From positions 124,001 through 188,000 of the forward strand of contig NZ_SDMQ01000002.1 in the NCBI RefSeq assembly GCF_004324755.1: DNA of 64,000 bases. Direction: 5' to 3'. The translations under genes and the position numbers were made by a program. Under the pieces are notes generated by a model. That model saw only the letters and a program-made list of their open reading frames with translations, searched no databases and had not been told where the DNA came from. The stretch's first letter is position 1. The number at the start of each line of letters is the position of its first letter. Below, piece by piece: positions 50,953 through 59,359 of the stretch. The DNA comes from Propioniciclava sinopodophylli (GTDB taxonomy: Bacteria; Actinomycetota; Actinomycetes; Propionibacteriales; Propionibacteriaceae).

Positions 50953-51837
50953 CGACGCCCGCGCCACCCCGGGGTCGCGCAACCGCCCCAGGATCTCGAC
51001 GGTCGCCGTCGAACGGTTCAGCGTGAAGAACTGCAGACCCGGCGCGCCGGCGTCCAGCACGTCGCGGCACAGCTGGGTGATGAGGTCGACGCCCACCTCG
51101 CGGAACTTCTCCTTCGAGTCGGCCACCGCCAGCAGCGGCCCGACGACGTCGCGCGGCAGCTCGGCCCCGGACATCGCCCCGAACCGCTCGATCTGGGAGG
51201 GGACCGTGATCGGCATGATGCCGGCGACCACGGGCATGGTGCCGCCGAGCGACCGGAAGCGCCCCAGCATCGACACGTAGGCCTGCGGGTCGAAGAACAT
51301 CTGCGAGACGGCGAACTCGGCTCCGGCCTCCTGCTTGTCCAGCAGGATCCGCGCGTCGAGTTCGGCCGAGCCCTCGGGGTGCGCGTTCGCGAAGGCCGCC
51401 ACGCCGACGGTGAAGTCGCCGTAGCCCTTGATGAAGCGCACCAGCTCGGTGGCGTTGATGAAGCCGTCCGGGTGCGGCACGAACGCACCGCCGCCGGGAG
51501 GGTCGCCCCGCAGCGCCAGGACGTGCGTCACGCCGAGCCGCGCGTAGGCGTCCAGCGCCCGGCGGATCTCGCCCAGCGGCTGCCCAGCCACGGTCAGGTG
51601 GCCGATCAGCGGGGTGTCGGTCGTGCCGCGGATCGCACCGACCGCGGAGAAGGTCTTGTAGCGGCTCGCGCCGGTGGCGCCGTAGGTCACCGACAGCCAG
51701 TCCGGCCGCAGCCCGCCGAGAGCGTCCACGGTGCCGATGAGCTGCTGGACGCCCGCGTCGTCCGAGGGCGGGAAGAACTCCACGCTGAATGTCGGACCAT
51801 CGCTGGCGCGCAGTCGGTCGACGATCGTCTCGGGCAT
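50950..51837 (-). CDS. metF: Methylenetetrahydrofolate reductase
   Basis: FAD enzyme reducing 5,10-methylene-THF to 5-methyl-THF for methionine synthesis. In 295 residues of TIM-barrel form: FSVEFFPPSDD, SVTYGATGASRYKT, HVLALRGDPPGGG, GVAAFANAHPEG, LDKQEAGAEFAVSQMFFD and GIMPITVPSQIERF. TAGGGT (51845-51850) lies 7 nt before ATG 51837, so it is probably leaderless and divergent from the prenyl synthase gene. Its TAG stop lies inside a degenerate 22-nt-type repeat. Confidence 0.95.
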   Translation of the reverse strand: MPETIVDRLRASDGPTFSVEFFPPSDDAGVQQLIGTVDALGGLRPDWLSVTYGATGASRYKTFSAVGAIRGTTDTPLIGHLTVAGQPLGEIRRALDAYARLGVTHVLALRGDPPGGGAFVPHPDGFINATELVRFIKGYGDFTVGVAAFANAHPEGSAELDARILLDKQEAGAEFAVSQMFFDPQAYVSMLGRFRSLGGTMPVVAGIMPITVPSQIERFGAMSGAELPRDVVGPLLAVADSKEKFREVGVDLITQLCRDVLDAGAPGLQFFTLNRSTATVEILGRLRDPGVARAS

Positions 51838-51888
51838 GCGGGCTACCCTAGTTCAGGCGCCCCCGAGGGCTCCCGGTAGGCTCGCAGC
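51838..51888. promoter_or_regulatory. Divergent leaderless promoters of metF and prenyl synthase
   Basis: Within a 51-nt gap, TAGGGT (51845-51850, minus) ends 7 nt before the metF ATG and TAGGCT (51877-51882, plus) ends 6 nt before the prenyl synthase GTG. Both starts would coincide with the first transcribed bases. The -35 elements must lie in the gap or in the opposite gene and are not obvious. Confidence 0.6.
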
Positions 51889-53004
51889 GTGGTCAGCCTC
51901 GTTCCCGCCAACCCCGTCTCCGCCGACTTCCGCGCCGCGGTGTCGGGCGCGATCACGGCGTTCCTCGACGGCCAGGCCGAGACCCTGGCGTCCATCCACC
52001 CCGCCACCGCTCCCCTGCTCGAACGCGCCCGCGTCTTCACCGACGGCGGCAAGCGCCTGCGCCCCGCGTTCTGCGCGTGGGCGTACGCCGCGGTCGCCGG
52101 CTCCGAGGACCTGCCGGACGCCGTGGTGCGGGCCGCCGCGTCGCTGGACGTGCTGCACGTGTCGGCGCTCATGCACGACGACGTGATGGACGCCTCCGAC
52201 TACCGCCGCGGCGTCCCGGCCGCCCATCGCCAGTTCGAGGCCGACCACCGCTCCGCGGCGTGGCGCGGCGACCCCGAGCAGTTCGGGCGCGCCGGCGCGA
52301 TCCTGCTCGGCGACCTGCTGCTCGTCTGGTCGGAGGAGATGTACCGCCGCTCCGGCCTCGGCACCGTGGAACTCGGGCGCGGGCGTCCGCACCTGGAGGC
52401 GGTGCGCACCGAGGTGACCGCCGGCCAGTACCTGGACGTGCTCGCGCAGGCCCGCGACCCGCACGCGCTGAGCCGCACCCCCGAGGGCCGCCGGCACCTG
52501 ACCGAGCTGACCCGCACCGTCGTGACGTGGAAGTCGGCCTCCTACACGATCCGCCGTCCGCTCCTGCTGGGCGCGGCGCTGGCCGGCGGGTCCGACGACC
52601 AGCTCGACGCGCTGACCGCGTTCGCCCAGCCGCTGGGCCGCGCGTTCCAGTACCGCGACGACGTGCTGGGCATCTACGGCGACGAGGCGCTCACCGGCAA
52701 GGATTCCGGCGAGGACCTCCGCGTCGGCAAGCTCACCCTGCTGGTCGCCGAGGCGTTCGGCCGGGCGTCCGAGGCGGACGCCGCCGAGCTGGCCGGCCTG
52801 TTCGGCGACCCGGGGCTGGACGCCGCGGGCGTGGCCCGCGCGCGCGCGATCATCGACTCCTCGGGCGCCACGGGGGCAGTGGAGGAGGAGATCGACCGCG
52901 AGTTCGACCGGGCGATGGCCGCCCTGGCGGGGTCCGATCTCAGCGACGACGGCCGCGCGGGCCTGACCGCGTTGGCCCGGCTCGCGGTGCGCCGCGACTT
53001 CTGA
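51889..53004 (+). CDS. Polyprenyl (geranylgeranyl-type) diphosphate synthase
   Basis: Chain-elongating trans-prenyltransferase of 371 residues (IdsA/GGPP-synthase family). First Asp-rich motif MHDDVMDASD (DDxxD at about 97-101), GGKRLRPAFCAWAY upstream, second motif FQYRDDVLGIYGDE (about 255), and GKDSGEDLRVGKLTLLVAEAF. The residues before DDxxD are small (SALMH), which often allows chains beyond C15; the exact product is not determined. Leaderless start at GTG 51889. Adjacent to metF and near a Ser/Thr kinase and aroG, as around idsA2 in mycobacteria. Confidence 0.9.
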   Translation: MVSLVPANPVSADFRAAVSGAITAFLDGQAETLASIHPATAPLLERARVFTDGGKRLRPAFCAWAYAAVAGSEDLPDAVVRAAASLDVLHVSALMHDDVMDASDYRRGVPAAHRQFEADHRSAAWRGDPEQFGRAGAILLGDLLLVWSEEMYRRSGLGTVELGRGRPHLEAVRTEVTAGQYLDVLAQARDPHALSRTPEGRRHLTELTRTVVTWKSASYTIRRPLLLGAALAGGSDDQLDALTAFAQPLGRAFQYRDDVLGIYGDEALTGKDSGEDLRVGKLTLLVAEAFGRASEADAAELAGLFGDPGLDAAGVARARAIIDSSGATGAVEEEIDREFDRAMAALAGSDLSDDGRAGLTALARLAVRRDF

Positions 53005-53012
53005 GCCGGGCC

Positions 53013-53753
53013 CTACAGGTGCCGCCCGTCCGCGGGCGGGACCAGCTTCGTGTCGAACGTCAGCTGCGGCGACGTGCCGAACGCCGACGCGCTGACGGCC
53101 TCCATGCGCTCGTCGGCGTTCCAAGCCTCGCGCAGGATGTCCTTCAGCTGCATCGCTGCCGCCTCGGGGTTGGACGCCCGGGTGATGGCCCCGCCGACAG
53201 CCGCGCGCATCGCGCCGCCGCGGATGACGGCCGGGAGCGACTCGATCGTGATGCCGCCCACCGCGAACCACGGCTTGGACTTCGGGTCATGCTGCGGCGC
53301 GTGCTCGGCGGCGTGCCGGATCAGCGGCAGGCCGGGGCCCACCACCAGGAAATCGACGTCGGGGTGGGCCAGGGCCGCCTCGGTCTCGGCGGTGCTGTTG
53401 CAGCGGCGTCCGATCATCGTCCACTCCCCCACGACCTTGCGGGTGCGGGCGGGATCGGCCTCGTCGTCGGCGAGCACGAAGAGGTCGGGTGACAACGACG
53501 CCGCGCGGACGGGGCGCCCGAGGTACGCGGTCAGCCCCTGGGTGGCGCGGGCCGCCTCGGTGATGGCGTCGAGCCCGAGCGCGGCGGTGTCGTCGGCGAT
53601 GACCTCGGCGAGGTCCTCGTCCAGCATCACGGCGTCGGCTCCGCCGGCGTAGCTGGCACGGGCCAAGGGGCCTGCTGCGTCCGGCTCGTCGGGCAGGATG
53701 TGGATCAGGCGGGCGAGCTTCAGCCGGGCGGCAATCCCCATCAATGCGGTCAC
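53013..53753 (-). CDS. Thiamine phosphate synthase-like (ThiE/TenI) protein
   Basis: A 246-residue TIM-barrel protein of the ThiE/TenI group. Visible are ADAVMLDEDL, CNSTAETEAALAHPDVDFLVVGP (two blocks), KPWFAVGGITIESLPAVIRGG (two blocks) and GGAITRASNPEAAAMQL, the GG-I phosphate-binding pattern of the family. Several ThiE active-site residues are not evident, so TenI-like or unknown activity is possible. GTG 53753 was chosen; ATG 53741 is the alternative. No other thiamine genes are close. Convergent with the prenyl synthase gene and divergent from the kinase. Confidence 0.7.
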   Translation of the reverse strand: MTALMGIAARLKLARLIHILPDEPDAAGPLARASYAGGADAVMLDEDLAEVIADDTAALGLDAITEAARATQGLTAYLGRPVRAASLSPDLFVLADDEADPARTRKVVGEWTMIGRRCNSTAETEAALAHPDVDFLVVGPGLPLIRHAAEHAPQHDPKSKPWFAVGGITIESLPAVIRGGAMRAAVGGAITRASNPEAAAMQLKDILREAWNADERMEAVSASAFGTSPQLTFDTKLVPPADGRHL

Positions 53754-53867
53754 AGGGCAAGCCTGCCACAACACCGGCGGGTCGGCGCAGGCCGCCATGG
53801 CGCGTCTGCCTACACTCAACTCGGGCCTGGCATGCCTCCCTTCCCCGATCCATGCCGGAGATTCGTG

Positions 53868-55922
53868 TTGACGACAGACCGCAACAGTGGCCTCGTGGGT
53901 CACGTGCTCGACGACCGTTACGAGGTCGTCAAGAAGCTTGCGCGCGGGGGCATGGCCACCGTCTACGTCGCCAACGACCTCCGCCTATCGCGCACGGTCG
54001 CCATCAAGGTCATGAACGACGGGCTGGGCGACTCCGACGACTTCGCCGCGCGCTTCGACACCGAGGCCCGCGCGGCCGCCCACCTGTCGCACGCCAACGT
54101 CGTCAGCGTGTTCGACCAGGGCACGGACGCCGGACGCCCCTACATCGTCATGGAGTACGTGCAGGGCTTCACGCTGCGCCAGCTCATCACCCGCGAGGCA
54201 CCGATGGACCCCCAACGCGCCATCGAACTGCTCGAGCCCGTGGCGTCCGCCCTGGCGGCCGCCCACGGCGCCGGGCTGATCCACCGCGACATCAAGCCCG
54301 AGAACGTGCTCATCTCCGATCGCGGCCAGGTCAAGGTCGCCGACTTCGGCCTCGCCCGCGCGGTGACCGCGCAGTCCAACGCGGCCACGACCGGGCTGGT
54401 CATCGGCACCGTCAGCTACATCGCGCCCGAGCTGGTGACCCGCGGCCGCGCTGACGCCCGCTCCGACGTGTACTCGCTCGGCATCGTGCTGTACGAGATG
54501 CTGACCGGCCGCAAGCCGCACCAGGGCGAGACGCCGATCCAGGTCGCGTACAGCCACGTGCACAACCAGATCTCGGCCCCGTCGATGGAGGTCTCCACGA
54601 CGTGGCGCGACGGCCGTGGCGGCATCCCGCCGTACGTCGACGCCCTGGTCACGACCGCTGCCAACCGCGACCGTGCGAACCGGCCGATGGACGCCGGCGT
54701 GCTGCTCGGGCACCTCCGCGCCGCCAAGGACGCCCTGGCCCGCGGCGTCGTCGACGACCCGGCCCTCGTGGCGCGCATGCGGCGCACCGAGCCCGAGCCC
54801 ACCGATGGCGCGACCACGCCCGTGCCGACCATGCCCCCGCGGATGGGCGCCGAGCGCCGGTTCACCCCGGTCACGCCCGTGTCACCGACGTTCGACGTCT
54901 CGGTCGACGGGGCGCCGTTCTACAGCGACGGGCCGCTGCCCTACTCCCCGCACTCCCCGCACACGCGGGCGCTGCCCGATCTCACCGGTCCGCAGTCGCC
55001 CGTGCCGCCCCCGCGGGTGGCGCGGCCCACGGCGTCCGCCCCGCGCTGGAAGCGCCTCGTGTCGCTGCTGGCCGTGCTCGCGGTGCTGGGCTGTGCGGGC
55101 TGGGGCGGCTGGTACCTGTTCGAGGGCCGCTGGACGACCGCGCCCGCGTTGGCCACGCTGACGCAGGACGAGGCCGTCGCCCTCGCGGTCGGCTCCGACG
55201 TGCAGGTCGTCTTCCAGCAGGAGTTCTCCGAGGACGTGGAGGCCGGCAAGGTCATCCGCACCGAGCCGGCCGAGGGCGACCGCGTGCTGCGCGACGGGAC
55301 GATCACGGCCTGGATGTCGCGCGGTCCCGAGCGGTTCGACGTCCCGTCGGTCGTCGAGGAGCCCCGCGCGGACGCCGAGCAGCTCATCACCGGCATGTCA
55401 CTGTCGGTGGGCGAGGTGGTCGAGCAGTACCACGACACCGTCGCCAGCGGCATCGTGATTTCCCAGGGCACCGAGCCGGGCACGCCCGTCAAGCGAAACA
55501 CCCCGATCGACATCGTGGTCTCGAAGGGCCCTGCCCCCGTGGCCGTGACGGACTTCGCCGGCAAGCCAGTGGCCGAGCTGCAGGCCTGGGCCAAGGAGAA
55601 CGCCATCAAGGTCACCCTCGGCGAGGCCAACCACGACACCGTGCCCAAGGGAGCCGTCATCAGCCAGGACCCGCGCGAGGGCCGGCTGCTGCGCGGCGGT
55701 GCGCTGTCGGCGACGGTCTCCAAGGGCCCCGTCATGGTGACGATCCCCACCGGGCTGCGCGGCATGGGCGCCGACCAGGCCGCCGCCAAGGTCCGCGCCG
55801 CGGGCCTGGAGCCGGTCTTCAAGCGCCTGGTCAACGGCGGCTTCGGCATGGTCCTGAGCGTCGAGCCCGCCGAGGGCGCCTCGGTCCCCAAGGGCTCCCG
55901 GGTCACCCTGAACCTCGTCTGA
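53868..55922 (+). CDS. PASTA-domain Ser/Thr protein kinase
   Basis: Transmembrane sensor kinase of 684 residues. The kinase domain (about 15-280) has the loop LARGGMATVYVAND, the ATP-binding Lys in VAIKVM (about 46), catalytic HRDIKPENVLI (about 140), DFGLAR, and GTVSYIAPELVTRGRADARS. A Pro/Thr-rich juxtamembrane part and one membrane helix (LVSLLAVLAVLGCAGWGGWY) follow, then four extracellular PASTA domains to the C-terminus, which bind muropeptides or lipid II in relatives. TTG 53868 has GGAG 7 nt upstream; GTG 53865 is possible. Its place near the prenyl synthase, metF and aroG genes resembles mycobacterial pknL, which lacks PASTA domains. Confidence 0.93.
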   Translation: MTTDRNSGLVGHVLDDRYEVVKKLARGGMATVYVANDLRLSRTVAIKVMNDGLGDSDDFAARFDTEARAAAHLSHANVVSVFDQGTDAGRPYIVMEYVQGFTLRQLITREAPMDPQRAIELLEPVASALAAAHGAGLIHRDIKPENVLISDRGQVKVADFGLARAVTAQSNAATTGLVIGTVSYIAPELVTRGRADARSDVYSLGIVLYEMLTGRKPHQGETPIQVAYSHVHNQISAPSMEVSTTWRDGRGGIPPYVDALVTTAANRDRANRPMDAGVLLGHLRAAKDALARGVVDDPALVARMRRTEPEPTDGATTPVPTMPPRMGAERRFTPVTPVSPTFDVSVDGAPFYSDGPLPYSPHSPHTRALPDLTGPQSPVPPPRVARPTASAPRWKRLVSLLAVLAVLGCAGWGGWYLFEGRWTTAPALATLTQDEAVALAVGSDVQVVFQQEFSEDVEAGKVIRTEPAEGDRVLRDGTITAWMSRGPERFDVPSVVEEPRADAEQLITGMSLSVGEVVEQYHDTVASGIVISQGTEPGTPVKRNTPIDIVVSKGPAPVAVTDFAGKPVAELQAWAKENAIKVTLGEANHDTVPKGAVISQDPREGRLLRGGALSATVSKGPVMVTIPTGLRGMGADQAAAKVRAAGLEPVFKRLVNGGFGMVLSVEPAEGASVPKGSRVTLNLV

Positions 55923-55931
55923 CGCCCCTCC

Positions 55932-56056
55932 GCCGACAGCCCCGGTCTTCTGCGCCGACAGCCCCGGTGTTCTGCGCCGACAGCCCCGGTGTTCTGCGCC
56001 GACAGCCCCGGTGTTCTGCGCCGACAGCCCCGGTGTTCTGCGTCGAGAGCCCCTAC
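55932..56056 (-). repeat. 22-nt tandem repeat, locus C (5 copies plus part)
   Basis: Units at 55932-55953, 55954-55975, 55976-55997, 55998-56019 and 56020-56041, nearly identical (one base differs in the first), then a diverged part at 56042-56056. On the minus strand the core is GGGGCTGTCGGCGCAGAAC. The diverged part contains the TAG stop of the M20 gene (56053-56055). Confidence 0.95.
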
Positions 56057-57225
56057 ACGCGCACGTGATCGATCAGGCGTCCGATGAACGCCTGGCACTG
56101 CGCGAGCTGGTCGGGGTCGATGAACTCGTCCGGCTTGTGCGCCTGCGCGATGTCGCCGGGGCCGACCACGACGGTCGAGATGCCCGCGTTGGCGTAGATG
56201 CCCGCCTCCGTGCCGTAGGTGACCTTGTCGTCCTGCACCTCGAGCCCGAGTTGCTCCCCCAGCCGCACGGCGTCGCTGTCGGTGGGCGTGTCCAGCCCGG
56301 GCGTCTGCGCGCGCACGTCGATCTCGACCGAGGCCGAGGCGTCCTCCGCCCGCATGGCACGCTCGATCTCACGGCAGTACGCCACGAGCGCGTCGATCTC
56401 GGCCTGGTCGTCGGCGGCCGTCCCGATCGAACGGAACTCGAGCGTCACCGAGCATTCCGCCGGGATGATGTTGACCCCGTTGCCGCCAGCGATCTGGTTG
56501 ACCGACCCGGTCGTGTGGGCGATCGGGTACGCCTCGTCGAACGGGCCGGTGGTGCGCCAGGCGTCCGCCCGCTCGCGCCAGTACCGCACCACGGACGCCG
56601 CGTGCTCGATGGCGTTCACGCCCTGGGCGGTCAGCGAGCTGTGCGCGGCGAGCCCGTGCAGCGTGATCGTGACCAGGTTGATGGACTTGTGCCCGCGGAT
56701 CATCCGCATCGACGTCGGCTCACCCACGAAGCAGACCCGCGGCGCGAGCCCGACCGAGCGCATCCCGTCCACGAGGGGCTGGGCTCCGATGCACCCGACC
56801 TCCTCGTCATGGGACAGCGCGATGTGCACCGGCTCACGCAGCGGCTGGGCGACGAGTTCGGCGAGGGCGTCCACGATGATCGCGTTGAAGCCCTTCATGT
56901 CGGCGGTGCCGCGGCCGTAGAGCAGTCCGTCCCGCTCGGTCAGGGTGAAAGGGTTGGACGCCCACGCCTGGCCGTCCACGGGGACGACGTCGGAGTGCCC
57001 GCTCAGCATGACGCCCCCGGCGGTCTTGCCGTCGGCGTCGGGCACCGTGACGACGAGGTTCGCCTTCGTCCCGTCCTCGTTCGGGAAGACGTGCGGGTCG
57101 AGGCCCAGAGAGCGCGCGTGCTCAGCGACCAGGTCGACCAGCGGCAGGTTCGAGTCGCGGCTGGTGGTGTCGAGGGCGATCAGGCGCGCGAGCCAGTCGA
57201 GCACGCCAGGCGAGGGGGACGTCAT
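56053..57225 (-). CDS. M20-family deacetylase (acetylornithine deacetylase-like)
   Basis: Zinc metallopeptidase/deacylase of 390 residues. Metal ligands are seen as LSGHSDVVPVDG (His, Asp), YGRGTADMKGF (Asp), SHDEEVGCIG (Glu pair) and GDIAQAHKPDEF (His). The dimerisation domain has HKSINLVTITLHGLAAHSS. Closest to ArgE-type acetylornithine deacetylases, but succinyl-diaminopimelate or dipeptide substrates are possible; no arginine genes are adjacent. ATG 57225 has GGAAGG 5 nt upstream. Both ends are flanked by 22-nt repeat arrays, and the stop codon lies within one. Confidence 0.88.
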   Translation of the reverse strand: MTSPSPGVLDWLARLIALDTTSRDSNLPLVDLVAEHARSLGLDPHVFPNEDGTKANLVVTVPDADGKTAGGVMLSGHSDVVPVDGQAWASNPFTLTERDGLLYGRGTADMKGFNAIIVDALAELVAQPLREPVHIALSHDEEVGCIGAQPLVDGMRSVGLAPRVCFVGEPTSMRMIRGHKSINLVTITLHGLAAHSSLTAQGVNAIEHAASVVRYWRERADAWRTTGPFDEAYPIAHTTGSVNQIAGGNGVNIIPAECSVTLEFRSIGTAADDQAEIDALVAYCREIERAMRAEDASASVEIDVRAQTPGLDTPTDSDAVRLGEQLGLEVQDDKVTYGTEAGIYANAGISTVVVGPGDIAQAHKPDEFIDPDQLAQCQAFIGRLIDHVRV

Positions 57226-57263
57226 GATCTCCTTCCTATCACGACGCGGCAACGGCCCGGGCA

Positions 57264-57345
57264 GGGCTCTCGACGCCAGAGGGCGGGGCTCTCGACGCCA
57301 GAAGCCGGGGCTCTCGACGCCAGAAGCCGGGGCCCTCGGCGCAGG
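57264..57345 (+). repeat. 22-nt tandem repeat, locus B (3 copies plus part)
   Basis: Units start at 57264, 57286 and 57308, with a partial, diverged copy at 57330-57345. The core is GGGGCTCTCGACGCCAGAAG. It fills most of the 126-nt gap between the M20 gene start and the MBL gene stop. Confidence 0.93.
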
Positions 57346-57351
57346 GGGACG

Positions 57352-57999
57352 TCAGCCCGCGGGAGTCCAGGGCATGCGGTCGCGGAGGTCGTGGACCGTC
57401 GTGGGGGTCATCTCGTTGTAGCGACCGTGTGACAGCTTCCAGCCCCGGTCCGACAGCAGCCCGTCGTGGATGCCGAAGCCCTGCGGGGCGCCGACCTCAC
57501 GCAGGAAGTCGATGTGCTCCTTCATCGCCGCCCACGGCCCCATCATCGGGATCGCGATGACATCGACGCCCGCGGGCGCGGTGTCGAGCGAGTCGCCCGG
57601 GTGAAAGAACGTCGGCTCCCCCTCGGCGCTCACGACGAGCCCCACGTTGCCGATGCGCGGGATGTCCCGGTGGATGACCGCGTGCAGCCCGCCGACCGCC
57701 TCGATGCGGACGCCGCCCAGCTCGACCGACTCGTCCTCGGCGATGCCCTGGACGCCCGGGGGCAGGTCGTACTGCGACAGCACGCCCGGCTCGACCCAGA
57801 CCTGCGCGCCCGGGTTGTCGGCCAGCAGGCCGCCGATGTGGTCGGGGTCGATGTGGTCGGGGTGCAGGTGGGTGACGACGATCGCGTCCAGGTCGGTAGT
57901 GCCGTGCCAGCCGTCGGAGAAGTTGCCCGGATCGAACAGGATCCGGCGGTCGGCCACCTCCAGCAGGACGGCCGCGTGGCCCAGGTGCGTGATCTGCAT
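57352..57999 (-). CDS. MBL-fold metal-dependent hydrolase (UlaG-like)
   Basis: A 215-residue metallo-beta-lactamase fold protein. The metal motif VVTHLHPDHIDPDHIGG (about 41-57), an early FDPGNF, FFHPGDSLDTAPA, and IPMMGPWAAMKEHIDF with a late GIHDGLLSDRG give the order expected for UlaG-like hydrolases. The substrate is unknown. TAGGTT (58006-58011) lies 6 nt before ATG 57999, so it is probably leaderless; this -10 overlaps that of the divergent thioredoxin gene. Confidence 0.87.
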   Translation of the reverse strand: MQITHLGHAAVLLEVADRRILFDPGNFSDGWHGTTDLDAIVVTHLHPDHIDPDHIGGLLADNPGAQVWVEPGVLSQYDLPPGVQGIAEDESVELGGVRIEAVGGLHAVIHRDIPRIGNVGLVVSAEGEPTFFHPGDSLDTAPAGVDVIAIPMMGPWAAMKEHIDFLREVGAPQGFGIHDGLLSDRGWKLSHGRYNEMTPTTVHDLRDRMPWTPAG

Positions 58000-58021
58000 G
58001 ACCCCAACCTAAGCTCGGGGG
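58000..58021. promoter_or_regulatory. Overlapping divergent leaderless promoters
   Basis: The two genes are only 22 nt apart. TAGGTT (58006-58011) serves the MBL gene and TAAGCT (58010-58015) serves thioredoxin; they share two base pairs, and each lies 6 nt from its own start codon. Each -35 must sit inside the opposite coding region, so both promoters cannot be occupied at once. Confidence 0.6.
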
Positions 58022-58342
58022 ATGAACGCTGGCTACCTCGTGAACCAACCCAACCGCGACGAGGTCGACGCCATGGCCGGCCGGGTCGTCGTCGAGTTCG
58101 GCACCGACTGGTGCGGCTACTGCCGTGCCGCCTCCCGGTTCGTCGAGCCGGCCCTGTCCGACCGGCCGGACATCACCCGCATCCGCGCCGAGGACGGCAA
58201 GGGCCGCCCCCTGGGTCGTTCGTTCCGTGTCAAGCTCTGGCCGACGCTGGTCTTCCTGCGTGACGGCGAAGAGGTCTCCCGGGTCGTCCGCCCGGGCAGC
58301 CGCGAGGCGGTCGAGGAGGCCATCGCCGCCCTCGACGCCTGA
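58022..58342 (+). CDS. Thioredoxin-family protein
   Basis: Small cytoplasmic thiol-disulfide protein of 106 residues. The active site is DWCGYC (Cys31 and Cys34), with the cis-proline in KLWPTLVFL and a C-terminal helix SREAVEEAIAAL. CGYC rather than CGPC indicates a thioredoxin-like reductase or oxidase with altered potential, not the main thioredoxin. The transcript is probably leaderless. Its TGA stop is immediately followed by the stop of the convergent aldolase gene (TGATCA). Confidence 0.87.
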   Translation: MNAGYLVNQPNRDEVDAMAGRVVVEFGTDWCGYCRAASRFVEPALSDRPDITRIRAEDGKGRPLGRSFRVKLWPTLVFLRDGEEVSRVVRPGSREAVEEAIAALDA

Positions 58343-59359
58343 TCACGCGCCGAGGATCTCCCCCAGCACGGCCCCGGCGTCCGCGCACCGGGCGGTCGTG
58401 ACGTCGAGGTGGGTGACCGCACGCACGACGCGCGCGCCCACGGCCGAGATCCGCACGCCCCGCTCGGACGCCCGCGCCACGACTTCGGCGGCCGGGTGCG
58501 CGCCGGTCGGCACGACGACGATGTTGGTCTCGGGCTCGGTCACCGCGACCCCGGCCGCGCGCACGGCGTCCGCGAACGCCCGCGCACCCGCGTGGTCGTC
58601 GGCCAGCCGCTCGACGTGGTGGTCCAGCGCATGCAGGCAGGCCGCGGCGAGCAGCCCCGCCTGGCGCCAGCCGCCGCCGAGCCGCTTGCGCAGGACCCGG
58701 GCGGACGACATGGCCTCGGCCGGGCCGACCAGCACCGACCCCACCGGCGCCCCCAGTCCCTTGGAGAAGCAGACGCTGACGGTGTCGAACAGCCCGCCGT
58801 AGGTGGCCAGCGGTACGCCGGTCGCCACATGGGCGTTCCACAGGCGTGCGCCGTCCAGGTGCATGCGGACGCCCGCGTCACGGCACAGCGCCGCGAGCGA
58901 CTCCAGCGCGGCCAGCGGCTGAATCGTGCCGCCCCCGAAGTTGTGGGTGTTCTCGACCTCGACGCAGGCTGTCGAGACGAGGTAGGGGCCGGCGTCCGGC
59001 GAGAACAGCGCCTCGACGCCGGCTGGATCGACGCGACCGTCGGGGGTCACCCACGTGCGCATCGTGACGCCGGTCAGGGCGCCGTGGGCGCCCATCTCCG
59101 CCCGGGCGATGTGGGCCCCGGAGTCGCAGAGCACCTCCTGGCCGGGCGCGACGTGCTGGGCGACGCCGAGCACGTTGGCCAGCGAGCCGGTGGCGCAGAA
59201 CAGGCCCGCCTCGTGGCCCAGCAGCGCGGCGACGCGCGCCTCGAGCTCGCCGATGGTCGGGTCCTCGGCGTAGACATCGTCTCCGACGGGTGCGGCGGCC
59301 ATGGCCGCGCGCATCGCGTCCGTCGGCCGGGTGACCGTGTCGGAGCGCAGATCGATCAT
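58343..59359 (-). CDS. ltaE: Low-specificity L-threonine aldolase
   Basis: PLP enzyme cleaving L-threonine or allo-threonine to glycine and acetaldehyde. In 338 residues: the start IDLRSDTVTRPTDAMRAAM, VGDDVYAEDPT, GLFCATGSLANVL, ENTHNFGGGTIQPL, MHLDGARLWNAHVATGV (PLP-binding Asp) and VSVCFSKGLGAPVGSVL with the Schiff-base Lys at about 200. ATG 59359 overlaps the aroG stop (TGATG), so the two are coupled. Confidence 0.94.
   Translation of the reverse strand: MIDLRSDTVTRPTDAMRAAMAAAPVGDDVYAEDPTIGELEARVAALLGHEAGLFCATGSLANVLGVAQHVAPGQEVLCDSGAHIARAEMGAHGALTGVTMRTWVTPDGRVDPAGVEALFSPDAGPYLVSTACVEVENTHNFGGGTIQPLAALESLAALCRDAGVRMHLDGARLWNAHVATGVPLATYGGLFDTVSVCFSKGLGAPVGSVLVGPAEAMSSARVLRKRLGGGWRQAGLLAAACLHALDHHVERLADDHAGARAFADAVRAAGVAVTEPETNIVVVPTGAHPAAEVVARASERGVRISAVGARVVRAVTHLDVTTARCADAGAVLGEILGA

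Noticed and set aside
55932-57345. CRISPR array
   Set aside because: Repeats are 22 nt end to end without unique spacers, and no cas genes are present.
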